Shown here: piece by piece, positions 22,057 to 31,399 of the stretch | Numbering within the stretch: position 1 is the stretch's first letter | Layout of the letters: each line of letters starts with the position of its first letter | The notes under the pieces: model-generated | What the model was told of the DNA's origin: nothing | Databases searched by the model: none | The model's input: the letters and a program-made list of their open reading frames with translations, nothing else | Assembly (NCBI RefSeq): GCF_005217615.1 | Contig: NZ_SZNK01000001.1 | Coordinates: 4,835,001 to 4,899,000, forward strand | DNA: 64,000 nt | Reading direction: 5' to 3' | From: Brevibacillus antibioticus | Lineage (GTDB): Bacteria > Bacillota > Bacilli > Brevibacillales > Brevibacillaceae | Program-made: the position numbers and the translations under genes

Positions 22057-22184
22057 ATGAAAAATCAACTATCATCGATAAAAATAGCATGCGATAATAT
22101 GATACAAAAACTTGATTTGAGAGCAAATATGGATAAGTGGGACGGGACAGTACGGTACGACAGCATGTTGGGGAGAGAATTACT

Positions 22185-23084
22185 ATGTTGGGTGTAATCG
22201 TCAATCCTGTATCAGGTAATGGCACAGGGTTGAAAGTATGGAGGCAAATTGAGCCGACGCTACGACGTCTAGGAGCGCCTTTTCATGTCAGGTTGACATC
22301 AGGAGAGGGGGACGCGGAAAAATTATCAAAAGAGCTGATTCAAAAAGAGGGAGTAAATAAAATCATTGCTGTCGGAGGGGATGGAACGGTCCGAGGCGTG
22401 GTGAACGGGATATACGATTCGAAACAAGATTGTCGATTTGGATTGGTGCCGGCTGGCTCCGGGAATGATTTCGCTCGCGGGCACGGAATTCCGATGAAAC
22501 CGTTACAGGCATTAGAGCGAATTCTGTCGGAAAAAAGGGAAAAGAGAATCGATCTGATTTTATTGAATGGAGAAGTAGCTGTGAATTCAATCGGGGCCGG
22601 ATTCGATGCACAGGTAGCAAAGATAACGGATCAAGCTGCGTACAAAGCTTGGCTGAATCGGTACAAGCTAGGAGCACTCGCCTACATTATATCGGTGATT
22701 CGCGTCGTATGTACGTATCAGCCCCGTGACGTCGTAATAAATGTTGATGGTCATGAGATTCGTATAGAGGCTGTCTGGCTAGTTGTCGCTGCCAATATTC
22801 CGAATTACGGAGGCGGAATGCTGATCTGTCCTGATGCTATACCAGACGATGGCATTGCGGACATTTGCGTAGTAAGTGGTGTGGGTCGACTCGGATTGTT
22901 AGCCGCTTTTTCGAAAATATTCACAGGAGCTCACCGTCATCATCCGGGTGTCCATTTTTATAGGGGCAAGCAGGTAACGATACAAGCAGCAGGACAACTG
23001 CCTGTCCATGCAGACGGAGAAAGCGTGGCCCCAACGCCGATCAGCGCCCAAGTGATCGAAAAGCGCCTGACGATTTTTGTGTAA
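22185..23084 (+). CDS. Diacylglycerol kinase-family lipid kinase (YegS-like)
   Basis: 299 residues. The catalytic domain shows VIVNPVSGNG, the nucleotide-binding GGDGTVRGVVNG and GSGNDFARG, the DAGK signature. The C-terminal beta domain ends with IEKRLTIFV. It should phosphorylate a membrane lipid such as diacylglycerol; the exact substrate is unknown. ATG 22185 is chosen with GGGGAGAG 7 bases upstream; an earlier in-frame start has no ribosome site. Confidence 0.9.
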   Translation: MLGVIVNPVSGNGTGLKVWRQIEPTLRRLGAPFHVRLTSGEGDAEKLSKELIQKEGVNKIIAVGGDGTVRGVVNGIYDSKQDCRFGLVPAGSGNDFARGHGIPMKPLQALERILSEKREKRIDLILLNGEVAVNSIGAGFDAQVAKITDQAAYKAWLNRYKLGALAYIISVIRVVCTYQPRDVVINVDGHEIRIEAVWLVVAANIPNYGGGMLICPDAIPDDGIADICVVSGVGRLGLLAAFSKIFTGAHRHHPGVHFYRGKQVTIQAAGQLPVHADGESVAPTPISAQVIEKRLTIFV

Positions 23085-23173
23085 AAAAATAGACCTGTCA
23101 TCCGTTGAGGGAGAGAACAGATCGAAAAGCAAGTTTTCTAAAGAGGGATGGAACCTTTTGCAGAAAGAAACGG

Positions 23174-23779
23174 TCAATCATATAAGACACTATCGAATCG
23201 ACTCGGCGTAGAAGCCAGTGTTACGGCTTTTGCCAGTCCGGAAGCTATGATATCTGCCATGTTCATAACGATGGAGAGGCGGGTATTTTGAAGGACAAAA
23301 TACTCCATGAATCCTCCTACGTTGACAATCCCAGTAATGTGAAAGGAACCAACAGGAGGCAGCTCTTTTTTAACGCCTGCTCCTGGTTTTAGTGGACCAT
23401 TAATCACATTGATATTTCCGACGTGGCTAAATTGACCTAAACAGGCATCGACTGCAATGAGTGCAGCTGTCGGATGATTCGTGTGGATGAGCTCTAATTT
23501 TTCCTTAAGATTCATGGCGTGTACAGGGTCCTCAAGCGTTCCGTACACTTGCAAAAAACGAGGTGACTGTGCGATGAGCTTGGTTCCTACTAATGGACCT
23601 AGAGCATCACCAGTAGAACGGTCTGTCCCAATACATACAATGACAAGGTCGTCATCGAACCGATTTAAGCGAAAGCGCTGCGCAAGGTGACCGGCGAGAT
23701 GCTCGTCTGCGTTTTCACTGCGGTATTCCACTTTAAAAGGTGGCAAAGAATAATCCCTGCGATTATCGGATGTACTCAT
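23174..23779 (-). CDS. yyaC: Sporulation-associated protein YyaC
   Basis: 201 residues on the minus strand. The motif VIVCIGTDRSTGDALGPLVG and the later VDACLGQ are the YyaC pattern, a fold related to hydrogenase-maturation and germination (Gpr-like) proteases. In B. subtilis yyaC is expressed during sporulation next to parB. ATG 23779 follows GTGGGGG; a GTG four codons upstream is inside that ribosome site. It diverges from the DUF3343-mscS genes. Confidence 0.9.
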   Translation of the reverse strand: MSTSDNRRDYSLPPFKVEYRSENADEHLAGHLAQRFRLNRFDDDLVIVCIGTDRSTGDALGPLVGTKLIAQSPRFLQVYGTLEDPVHAMNLKEKLELIHTNHPTAALIAVDACLGQFSHVGNINVINGPLKPGAGVKKELPPVGSFHITGIVNVGGFMEYFVLQNTRLSIVMNMADIIASGLAKAVTLASTPSRFDSVLYD

Positions 23780-23989
23780 GGAAACCCCCACTCTTGCCGA
23801 CTTGGCTTAAACCAATCTGTAAAAGGTTATATAAAAGTATTCACAGTATCGTACCGATATGACATTTTTATACCTGCTAATGGGAAAGTTACGTAGGTTT
23901 TGAAAACTCAGCGGCTGGCATGCATGAAAACGAACAGGTAAAATAAGAGGAGTTATGGTAGTTTGCGTAAAAAGATGAGGGGGAGTGAG

Positions 23990-24271
23990 ATGGGAGGAGA
24001 GACAGTGCTGATCGCATTTGATTCCACGCAGCAAGCCTTGCGGGCAGAAATGTTGCTGGAGTACGAAGATATTGAGATCGATACAAGACCAACACCAAAA
24101 GAAATAACGGCAGGCTGTGCCCTTTCCATTGAGTTCCCACTGTCGGATTACTTACGAGCGAAGGCGATCATGATGGAACAGCAAGTGGTAATACGAGGAT
24201 ACTTCCGTCAGTTTTTCGGCCAGTATAGCGAGGTGGATGAAAACGGGGAGCAGAAGGAGCGGGAGGAATGA
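23990..24271 (+). CDS. DUF3343 protein
   Basis: About 93 residues. The pattern LIAFDSTQQALRAEMLLEYEDIE, then P..I..GCALSIEF, fits DUF3343, a small putative sulfur or selenium carrier with a conserved cysteine (GCA). I chose ATG 23990 after GGGGGAG, but a GTG at 24005 after GGGAGGAG is equally possible. It overlaps mscS by four bases (ATGA). Confidence 0.8.
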   Translation: MGGETVLIAFDSTQQALRAEMLLEYEDIEIDTRPTPKEITAGCALSIEFPLSDYLRAKAIMMEQQVVIRGYFRQFFGQYSEVDENGEQKEREE

Positions 24272-25143
24272 ATCAAGCTGGTTTTTTTGAGCGAATTTAT
24301 GCCCAGGTATATGCGTATGTGACAGATTCAGATATGTGGGTAAATATAGGGATGGTTGTACTGAAAATCGCAGCGATCATCCTGTTATCGCGCATTGTCG
24401 TTTCCGTGGTGCAATCAGGCGTAAATAAAGTGTTCCAGCACCGCCATGGAAGCAAGATTCAAATGGATCAACGCCGAGTGGACACGATGCGGGTGCTCGT
24501 CAACAATGTCGTGCGGTACGGCATATACTTTTTGGCGATTCTCATGATTTTGCAGCTGTTGGGCATTGATTTGCGCCCTGTTTTGGTAAGCGCAGGGGTA
24601 CTGGGGCTGGCAGTCGGTTTCGGGGCGCAGAGTCTAGTGCGTGATATCATTACGGGATTCTTCATTATTTTTGAGGACCAATTTGCTGTCGGAGACGTCG
24701 TAACGATCAACAATTTGACGGGCACGGTGCAGGAGATTGGTCTGCGCATTACAAAGGTGCGAAGCTGGACCGGTGAGGTACACATCTTTCCAAACGGCAC
24801 GATTAATCAGGTGACCAACTTTTCTTTGCAAAATACGTTAGCGGTTGTCGACGTTTCTGTAGCGTATGAAGAAGATCTGAATCAAGTTGAGTCTGTGCTC
24901 AAAGAAGTATTGGCATCGGCTCGAGCAGAATTGACGGATATCGTAGCCGAGCCACAAATTTTGGGAGTACATGCACTGGGACCTTCCGAAGTCATCATCC
25001 GGGTTACGGCTGAGTGCAAGCCAAACACGCATCACGGGGTCAATCGAAATTTGCGTGCCAAGATCAGATCGGAATTAACCAACCGCGGCATTCAAATTCC
25101 GTATCCAAAAATCGTCGCGGTGTCTGGAAAGGGAACAGTGTAG
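24268..25143 (+). CDS. MscS-family mechanosensitive ion channel
   Basis: 291 residues with three N-terminal membrane segments, the last being the glycine/alanine-rich pore helix (GVLGLAVGFGAQSLVRDIITG), followed by the beta domain FEDQFAVGDVVTINNLTGTV and a C-terminal alpha/beta domain. Small-conductance channel opened by membrane tension on osmotic downshock. Overlaps the DUF3343 gene. Confidence 0.93.
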   Translation: MNQAGFFERIYAQVYAYVTDSDMWVNIGMVVLKIAAIILLSRIVVSVVQSGVNKVFQHRHGSKIQMDQRRVDTMRVLVNNVVRYGIYFLAILMILQLLGIDLRPVLVSAGVLGLAVGFGAQSLVRDIITGFFIIFEDQFAVGDVVTINNLTGTVQEIGLRITKVRSWTGEVHIFPNGTINQVTNFSLQNTLAVVDVSVAYEEDLNQVESVLKEVLASARAELTDIVAEPQILGVHALGPSEVIIRVTAECKPNTHHGVNRNLRAKIRSELTNRGIQIPYPKIVAVSGKGTV

Positions 25144-25158
25144 AGAGGAGAAAGAGAT

Positions 25159-25368
25159 ATGGAACGAAAGCAATTTGGACTAGGGGATGTCGTACAGATG
25201 AAAAAGCCACATCCATGTGGCACGAATGCGTGGAAGGTCATACGCATGGGCATGGATGTGCGAATCAAATGTACGGGTTGCGATCATAGTGTGATGATTG
25301 GACGACTAGAATTTGAACGAAAGCTAAAAAAGATACTGATTCGCGCGGAGGAAGAACCGCAAGCATAG
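25159..25368 (+). CDS. DUF951 protein
   Basis: 69 residues. LGDVVQMKKPHPCGTNAW followed by IKCTGCDHSVMI is the DUF951 signature with three cysteines, possibly metal binding. Conserved small gene found near mscS, parB and ychF in Firmicutes; function unknown. GAGGAGAAAG precedes ATG. Confidence 0.9.
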   Translation: MERKQFGLGDVVQMKKPHPCGTNAWKVIRMGMDVRIKCTGCDHSVMIGRLEFERKLKKILIRAEEEPQA

Positions 25369-25482
25369 ACCATATTTCTTTGATCAACCCATCTGTCTTT
25401 TTCTACAATGCCTGTAAACGATGAAGCGACGCGCTTATATACTCCAGGAAGCGGCTTTGTCGTTATAGACGGGAGGGGTTCG

Positions 25483-26262
25483 ATGAAAAGGATGAGTGTT
25501 CGGTGGTTGCAATGGGTAGTAGTGCTTGCGCTTTTCCTACTTCCATCACAGGGAGTGTGGGCAAAGTCGGCAAACGAATGGGGAGTGAGAATATCCCCGG
25601 CTGACAAATCGGCGGAAATTGACCCGAATCAAATCATTACACTGACATTTTCGGGGCCAGTTTCGTTAAAAAATGGGCAAGAGATCTCCGACAAGTCTGG
25701 TCTCTCGATCATTTCGCTCACGGATGCGAAAAAAAAGAAGATTCGTTTTACGGCAAAATGGAACAAAACAGATCGAAGCATGACGATTGATCCGGTAGGA
25801 AATCTGGAAGCGGGGGCGTCCTATCGAGTAAGCTTGGTGGCCAAAAAAGTGAAGGATCAGCGCGGCAATTTGAATCCAGAACTGACCTACACGTTTCAAA
25901 CGAGAAAACCTGTGGATAATATCGCTCCACAAGCAGTCATGCTGCCCGGACACGGGGCTAAAAATGTAGGGCTCCAGGATAAAGTGACACTCCAGTTTGC
26001 AGAAGAGATTGCTTTGGTTGGTGGTGAAGTCCTCTCTAGCAAAACGGCCGGGCCATTAGTTCGCGTGACAGATGAAAAAGGGGCTATCGTTCCGCATACC
26101 ATTACATGGAACAAAAGCAAGCGGATGTTGTCTGTGAAGCCAAAAGGAAAGTGGCAGCCACATACGAGATATCAGGTAAGTCTCATTGCGGGTCTGGTAA
26201 AGGACACAGCAGGTAATGTAAATCAAGCGCAGTGGATAACTTTTCAGACAGGATCTAAATAA
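25483..26262 (+). CDS. Exported protein with two Ig-like (Big_5) domains
   Basis: 259 residues: signal peptide (basic start, hydrophobic core, cut near VWA-KS at residue 27), then two repeats of about 105 residues. Each has the pattern P..KS.EID...TLTFS / P..GAKNVGLQDKVTLQFAE and ends in VKD..GN...Y.FQT, the Big_5 fold. No anchor or lipobox is visible. Likely a secreted or wall-associated protein; role unknown. ATG 25483 follows GGGAGGGG. Confidence 0.8.
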   Translation: MKRMSVRWLQWVVVLALFLLPSQGVWAKSANEWGVRISPADKSAEIDPNQIITLTFSGPVSLKNGQEISDKSGLSIISLTDAKKKKIRFTAKWNKTDRSMTIDPVGNLEAGASYRVSLVAKKVKDQRGNLNPELTYTFQTRKPVDNIAPQAVMLPGHGAKNVGLQDKVTLQFAEEIALVGGEVLSSKTAGPLVRVTDEKGAIVPHTITWNKSKRMLSVKPKGKWQPHTRYQVSLIAGLVKDTAGNVNQAQWITFQTGSK

Positions 26263-26290
26263 TTAATTCAAGCATGTGGGTAAATAAAAA

Positions 26291-26327
26291 AAAGGATGCA
26301 GCCAAAAGAGGCGCATCCTTTTTCCTT
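26291..26327 (+). terminator. Terminator after the Ig-like protein gene
   Basis: AAAGGATGC/GCATCCTTT stem, 13-base loop, T-rich tail. Confidence 0.85.
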
Positions 26328-26488
26328 TTGTACGATCAAATGTATCTCCCGGTGATGGTACGTAGGTTATGACTGATCATTATCCCTAGGCTGCATTGCC
26401 TTGGCTATGATCTATGTGGAATTGGAGAAGGTAAGGCTGCTGAGGATGCAAGCTTACCTTCAGATAGGCTGGATGGCAGCGGAGTAGG

Positions 26489-26575
26489 TTAGTCGCAGTC
26501 GCAACCTACGATAACGAGAAGGATGAACAGAACCAAGATCAGCGCGAAATCGTCGAAGCCGTTAAAGATACCCAC
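26489..26575 (-). CDS. YjcZ-type sporulation micro-protein
   Basis: A 28-residue ORF on the minus strand: GTG start with a strong AGGAGGTG at 26583-26590, then GIFNGFDDFALILVLF, a membrane helix, and GCDCD at the end. This is the layout of YjcZ/YhdX-like small sporulation or spore-coat proteins (F-ALILVLFILLVIVG core). Too short for usual ORF finders. Its cysteine/aspartate tail is slightly unusual; many relatives end in GC or GASY-type tails. Confidence 0.8.
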   Translation of the reverse strand: MGIFNGFDDFALILVLFILLVIVGCDCD

Positions 26576-26667
26576 TTGCTAACACCTCCTACCGTAGTTT
26601 CAATACTCATGCTATGTAGGAACCCACTACGAGGTATAGGCGGATGCCCTAGTTCCAAGAAAATAAG

Positions 26668-26808
26668 TTATTCACAGCATATCCACAGAAAATGTGGACA
26701 ACTTTTTACGGGAAAAGGGAGTGCTTGCAAACGCTGAGGGGAATAAAAAGTTGTTAGTAAATACTTATCCACAGACTTATCCACAAAAGAGAATTTTCTC
26801 TGGATAAA
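26668..26808. promoter_or_regulatory. DnaA-box cluster upstream of the oligoendopeptidase gene
   Basis: Exact boxes lie at 26668-26676 (TTATTCACA), 26765-26773 and 26777-26785 (TTATCCACA twice, same orientation, starts 12 bp apart). Near-boxes lie at 26679-26687 and 26693-26701. The spacing recalls the DnaA-box clusters mapped away from oriC in B. subtilis. Confidence 0.75.
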
Positions 26809-26931
26809 TTGACGGTTGTTATTGAATATTTTAAAAATTTTTATTAGTAAGAAGGAATTTGGCAGGTGAAAATATAATTACACACTTATGATTTTGGCAA
26901 AAATAGATAGAAGAAAAGGGGCGATTCAGAT

Positions 26932-28842
26932 TTGAAGAAGCAAGTATTTGCATCAGTTACGGCTTTGGCCATTGCATTGTCGACAGTATCGGTACCATTT
27001 ATTCCTTACAGCACGCAGGCGGTAGCTCTTGCTGCTGAAAAGCCTTCTTATCAAACTCGCGCTGAGATCCCAGATGCGTACAAGTGGAAGCTGGATCATA
27101 TTTATCCGACTGTTAAGGAATGGGAAAAGGATGTTGCAAAGGTTGAATCTTTAGCGAATGCTTTCACAAAGAACCAAGGCAAGGTGGGTACATCTTCTGC
27201 TGCGATGCAGGCGGCATTCGATGACTACGTTGAATTGATGCGCTTACATGACAAAGCATACGTGTACGCAAGCATGTCTCTCGATGTAAACTCCGCGAAT
27301 CCTGATCTGCAAAAGCTGAGAGACCGCGCTGAGAAAATGTCCACGCTTGTCACAGAAAAAACTTCATGGGTACAGCCTGAAATCGTTGCGATTCCCGATG
27401 ACAAAATAAAGAGCTTGCTTTCCGCAAAGGAGGTTGAGCCTTACAAGCTGTTTATCGAAGACATGCTGAGGACGAAGCCGTACGCACTCTCTGCGGATAT
27501 GGAGCAGCTCCTGGCGAAATCGTCTCCTTTGGGAGGTGCACCGACAAATATTTACGGCATGCTGTCTAAAGATGTGAAGTTCCCTAAAATCAAAGATGAG
27601 ACAGGCAAGGAAGTTCAGTTGACTCGTGCCAATTTCATTTCCTATATGGAAAGCAAAGATCAAAAATTGCGCAGAGAAGCTTTCAAGGCATATTATGGGG
27701 CTCTGATCGATTTCCAAGACTCGTTTGCATCAACATTTGCTGCCAAAGTAAAAGCAGATAATTTCTATGCAGCGGTACGCAATTACGATTCTGCGTTGGA
27801 AGCAAGCCTAACACCGAATAACGTACCGACGAAGGTGTATGATGAGCTGATTGATACGGTGAATGACAATCTGCCGTTGCTGCATCGCTACATTTCTTTG
27901 AAAAAGAAAATGCTTGGCGTGAAGGAATTGCACATGTACGACATTTACGTGCCGATCGTTCCATCCGATGACAAATATATTTCCTTCGACGAAGGAAAGA
28001 AAATCGTCGTTAATGGTTTGAAGGTAATGGGTGATGACTATGTGAAGGCAATGTCTGACGGCCTGGATGGCGGCTGGGTAGATGTCTACTCCACTGATGA
28101 TAAGCGCACAGGTGCTTACCAATGGGGTGCTTATGATTCACATCCATACGTACTGTTGAATCACCAAGGTACGCTCGATGATGTGTATACCATCGCCCAT
28201 GAGATGGGACATGCCATGCAGTCCTATTATACGAATAAAAACCAGCCGTACATTTCGTCCAACTATCCCATCTTCACGGCAGAAGTGGCTTCTACCATGA
28301 ATGAAACACTGCTGTTCAAGAGCATGTACGCGAAGGCGAAGACGAAAGAAGAGAAGATGTATCTCTTGAATCACTATCTGGAAAACTTCCGTTCCACGCT
28401 GTTCCGTCAGACGCAGTTCGCGGAGTTTGAGAGAGTGGTTCACGAGAAGGAACAAGCCGGGGAATCTCTGAATGCGGAAGCAATCAAGAAGATCTACCTC
28501 GACATCAACAAAAAGTACTACGGCAAAGATATGGTTTCCGATGAGGAAATCGGTATGGAATGGGCACGTGTGAGCCACTTCTATAACTATAAATACTACG
28601 TTTATCAATACTCGACGAGCTTTGCCGCTGCACAAGCATTAGCGAAGCAAATCATGGATGAAGGTCAGCCAGCAGTGGATCGAGTTCGCAAAAACTTCCT
28701 CGAAGCGGGTAACTCTGCTCCACCTATCGAGGTGCTAAAAGCAGCAGGTGTGGACATGTCCACGTCCCAGCCAATCGAGCAAGCAATGGAAATCTTTGAA
28801 GAGACATTGAATGAGCTGGAAAAGCTGGTAAACGAGAAGTAA
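26932..28842 (+). CDS. Exported M3-family oligoendopeptidase F-like metallopeptidase
   Basis: 636 residues. A signal peptide is clear: MKKQ, hydrophobic core, cut near ALA-AEK (about residue 34). The M3B domain follows, with the zinc site HEMGH (His423, Glu424, His427) and a glutamate ligand in TAEVASTMNE. Most PepF enzymes are cytosolic, so export is notable. The start is TTG at 26932 with AAGGGG upstream. Preceded by a DnaA-box cluster, followed by a bidirectional terminator. It should cut short peptides outside the cell, perhaps for nutrition. Confidence 0.92.
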   Translation: MKKQVFASVTALAIALSTVSVPFIPYSTQAVALAAEKPSYQTRAEIPDAYKWKLDHIYPTVKEWEKDVAKVESLANAFTKNQGKVGTSSAAMQAAFDDYVELMRLHDKAYVYASMSLDVNSANPDLQKLRDRAEKMSTLVTEKTSWVQPEIVAIPDDKIKSLLSAKEVEPYKLFIEDMLRTKPYALSADMEQLLAKSSPLGGAPTNIYGMLSKDVKFPKIKDETGKEVQLTRANFISYMESKDQKLRREAFKAYYGALIDFQDSFASTFAAKVKADNFYAAVRNYDSALEASLTPNNVPTKVYDELIDTVNDNLPLLHRYISLKKKMLGVKELHMYDIYVPIVPSDDKYISFDEGKKIVVNGLKVMGDDYVKAMSDGLDGGWVDVYSTDDKRTGAYQWGAYDSHPYVLLNHQGTLDDVYTIAHEMGHAMQSYYTNKNQPYISSNYPIFTAEVASTMNETLLFKSMYAKAKTKEEKMYLLNHYLENFRSTLFRQTQFAEFERVVHEKEQAGESLNAEAIKKIYLDINKKYYGKDMVSDEEIGMEWARVSHFYNYKYYVYQYSTSFAAAQALAKQIMDEGQPAVDRVRKNFLEAGNSAPPIEVLKAAGVDMSTSQPIEQAMEIFEETLNELEKLVNEK

Positions 28843-28856
28843 AGAAGCAATAGAAG

Positions 28857-28898
28857 AAAAACAGGCTCCTATCCGTAATGGAAGGGAGCCTGTTTTTC
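28857..28898. terminator. Bidirectional terminator between convergent genes
   Basis: AACAGGCTCC/GGAGCCTGTT stem with A-run before and T-run after, serving the peptidase gene and the convergent gene at 28909. Confidence 0.85.
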
Positions 28899-28908
28899 TC
28901 TATACGTA

Positions 28909-29532
28909 TTAATAGGCAATGCCGACTCGTGCCCGTATGTAATCGGAACTAGAAAGCTGTTGATATGTAAACTCCGCCGTATCGGGCACGGAAATTTGTA
29001 TCCCATCTACAGGTAGCTGGTGAGCCTCGACCCGGTAAGTGCCTGTATACTCGCCATCAGGCAAATACGTCGGGCATACAATGGTCCAATCGAGCTCGGA
29101 CTGTTCCAAGAGCGAGTATGCCTTGTGATGTTCCTCGGCAGCACGCGTCAATTTTTGTCTGGATTCACTGGATTGATAGCGGAGCAGGTCAGGAGAAACT
29201 CTGCTTTGCAAGATGCCGGCGGTGCCCACCGTAATAATGCGTGAAACGACTTCACGTTTCATTGCTTCAATAACATAGGGAGTTCCCTCGGATAACGTCG
29301 TCGCTTTATCTGTCCCCAGCGCGCTAATGACCGCGTCAACTCCACGCATGGCTGATGCAACATCCTTTTGATCGAGAACATTTCCGGTCAGGACTCGCAC
29401 ATTTTTATCAGCCAGATGAAGGAGCTTGTCTGCTGAGCGAACGAGAACGGTTATTTCATGCCCATCCTTTAATGCATAGTCAAGGATATGACTTCCAACG
29501 CGACCAGTCGCACCGAGAAGTAAGAGCTTCAT
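28909..29532 (-). CDS. NAD(P)-binding SDR-like oxidoreductase
   Basis: 207 residues. The N-terminus LLLLGATGRVGSHIL is the GxxGxxG-type Rossmann motif of atypical short-chain dehydrogenases (NmrA/BVR-B-like). VISALGTDKA and WTIVCPTYLPDGEYTGTYRV follow the flavin-reductase-like group. Substrate unknown. ATG 29532 is chosen after GAGGTGA, since the frame stays open for 39 codons further upstream without a start site. Confidence 0.85.
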   Translation of the reverse strand: MKLLLLGATGRVGSHILDYALKDGHEITVLVRSADKLLHLADKNVRVLTGNVLDQKDVASAMRGVDAVISALGTDKATTLSEGTPYVIEAMKREVVSRIITVGTAGILQSRVSPDLLRYQSSESRQKLTRAAEEHHKAYSLLEQSELDWTIVCPTYLPDGEYTGTYRVEAHQLPVDGIQISVPDTAEFTYQQLSSSDYIRARVGIAY

Positions 29533-29696
29533 TTTTGCAGTCACCTCATTTATAAACATGTCGAGATAATTCAAAGAACAAGTTTTTTCCAGTCTAGCAT
29601 TTCTTTTTCTGTCCCACCACCTGAAGGTATTTTCTATGTTATGGAACAAGTATATGGAGTATAAGGTAGTGTGTAATATTACTTAGTTCGTCACGC

Positions 29697-30047
29697 TTGT
29701 TTTTCTGGTGTAACGATCCAGAAACAATTTCCTACCACGTAGGCAATAGCAACCGACATGCACTAGGCATTTGCCTTGTCGGGGACTTCCGGACACAGCA
29801 ACCGAGGCCTGAGCAACTTGATGTCGCCAATCACCTGATTAAGCACTTGCAGGTACAGATTCCTACCATGAAGCAGGTGCTGGGTCACCAGGAGTACCCC
29901 GGCTACGCGTCGGTAGCCAATGCTGCTGGTGGAAAAGAGGAGTGGATCGAACAGACGAAGGATGTTCGCGTGAACGGGAAGGATCTGAATGCTTGGAACC
30001 TGAACAATCGAGAGGAAAGAGGCTGCGTAATGAATGCCCGATCCTGA
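29697..30047 (+). pseudogene. N-acetylmuramoyl-L-alanine amidase remnant (phage-type)
   Basis: Open frame of about 116 residues that matches the middle of Amidase_2/PGRP endolysins: SYHVGNSNRHALGICLVGDF, then LGHQEYPGY with the zinc-ligand histidine. The N-terminal catalytic start is missing, and the C-terminus is out of family. No ribosome site. Together with the next entry it looks like worn prophage DNA. Confidence 0.6.
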
Positions 30048-30297
30048 ACGACTTGGCAGGCAGCAGAGTACGATCGGAAGCGACGATAACCTTTTTGTTG
30101 AAGAGCTATTACAGCAACTCCCTAATGAAAAGGAAAGGCACGTCATTCGCAAGATCATATTGGAAGGCTTCACAGCAAGAGAAGTCGGAGAAGACCTACA
30201 CATGGGAGAAAGAGGAGTGAATCAATGCAAAAATCGGAGCCTGAAAAAACTGCACAATTATGCTGTTCCGTTTTGTCCCTGTTTTTTACCTAGATAG
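30034..30297 (+). pseudogene. Sigma-factor region 4-like remnant
   Basis: Frame of 87 codons with ELLQQLPNEKERHVIRKIIL followed by EGFTAREVGEDLHM and NRSLKKLHNYA, a region 4 helix-turn-helix as in phage-type sigma-like proteins. There is no region 2 and no plausible start. Overlaps the end of the amidase remnant. Confidence 0.5.
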
Positions 30298-30386
30298 GTG
30301 AAAGCGACGATGACCGGTCAAAAACTGGTGCTTATCACGCACTCCCTTAATTGGTTCATATACAGTTGTTTAATTCGTTCGCCATG

Positions 30387-31247
30387 CTAATTTTGTGAAA
30401 TTGAAATATTCTTCATTTTGTATTTGCCATCTTTAAAATAATATTCAATCGTTATATACCCAATATATTTCAAATAATCACCTTCCACACCAACAGTGGC
30501 CGTTATTGTATTATCTGAGATCCCATAGTAAATGAAATTTTCATAACTGATTTCAGAAATTTTATCGGGAAGAAGTTTGGACTCTTTAAAAGGGATATTC
30601 TCTAACTTGATATTTGAAATCGTTTCACCTACTTTTATTTCCACTTCGGTATCAGATATTATTTTTGTTGTAACATGGTTTTTTATTATATCTAATGGAT
30701 TTTCTATAGGATACTCAGTAAAGTTCTCAGGATTTACAATATGAATGGTTTCGCTAGAAAAACCTGTCCCATGACCTTTACTTAAAAGAATAGCCAATTC
30801 TTTTTTTTGATCACTATTTAAATCTAAATAAAACAATTCGGGTAAATCTGTAATCATTGCAATGGTTTCCCAATCAAAAACTTTTTTAACCCCATTGATG
30901 CTTACAATTAAATCCTTATACATGTTTGTATCTTTATCTTTATTTAAAACATATAAGTAAATTTCTTCTTCTGGAATAGAAGCGATCATTTTGATATCAG
31001 TGTTGATATCAACTGTCTGTTTCTTGTCATCCCAACTTACTTTAGAACCTAGAGATTCCGCCATTAACTTAACTGGTACATACACGCGTCCGTTTATGAA
31101 TTGGGGATCCCAATCGGTCTTTTGTTTACCATTCAGATAAATAGCTATTTTTTGTTGTATGGCACTACTATCATTCATCCAAAAACTAAAGAAAACGATT
31201 GAGAAAAGCGATAAAGGAATAATGAACTTTGTTTTTTTAGGTAGCAT
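30387..31247 (-). CDS. Exported protein with copper amine oxidase N-terminal-like stalk domain
   Basis: 286 residues. A signal or anchor segment (residues 8-24) is followed by a stalk repeat of the copper amine oxidase N-domain type: IYLNGK, VYVPVKLMAESLGSKVSWDDKKQTV. The rest (residues 80-286) matches nothing I know, but holds a D-x-N-S-D-Q-K-K-E-L block like a VCBS/FG-GAP turn. AT-rich (about one third GC), unlike the core genes. It lies among decayed mobile DNA, so is perhaps transferred. ATG follows GAGGAGG. Confidence 0.7.
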   Translation of the reverse strand: MLPKKTKFIIPLSLFSIVFFSFWMNDSSAIQQKIAIYLNGKQKTDWDPQFINGRVYVPVKLMAESLGSKVSWDDKKQTVDINTDIKMIASIPEEEIYLYVLNKDKDTNMYKDLIVSINGVKKVFDWETIAMITDLPELFYLDLNSDQKKELAILLSKGHGTGFSSETIHIVNPENFTEYPIENPLDIIKNHVTTKIISDTEVEIKVGETISNIKLENIPFKESKLLPDKISEISYENFIYYGISDNTITATVGVEGDYLKYIGYITIEYYFKDGKYKMKNISISQN

Positions 31248-31399
31248 TCTAATCCTCCTCTTATTTCTTTGTTCGACTCAACCCATTGAACATGGTACGT
31301 AGCATTAATTCGATCTAGTGCGCCTCCGCTTTCTGTTATAGGTGCTTTTAGCTTAATTATACCGCGTATCAACATCACGAATCCATCTACTGCAAAAAA

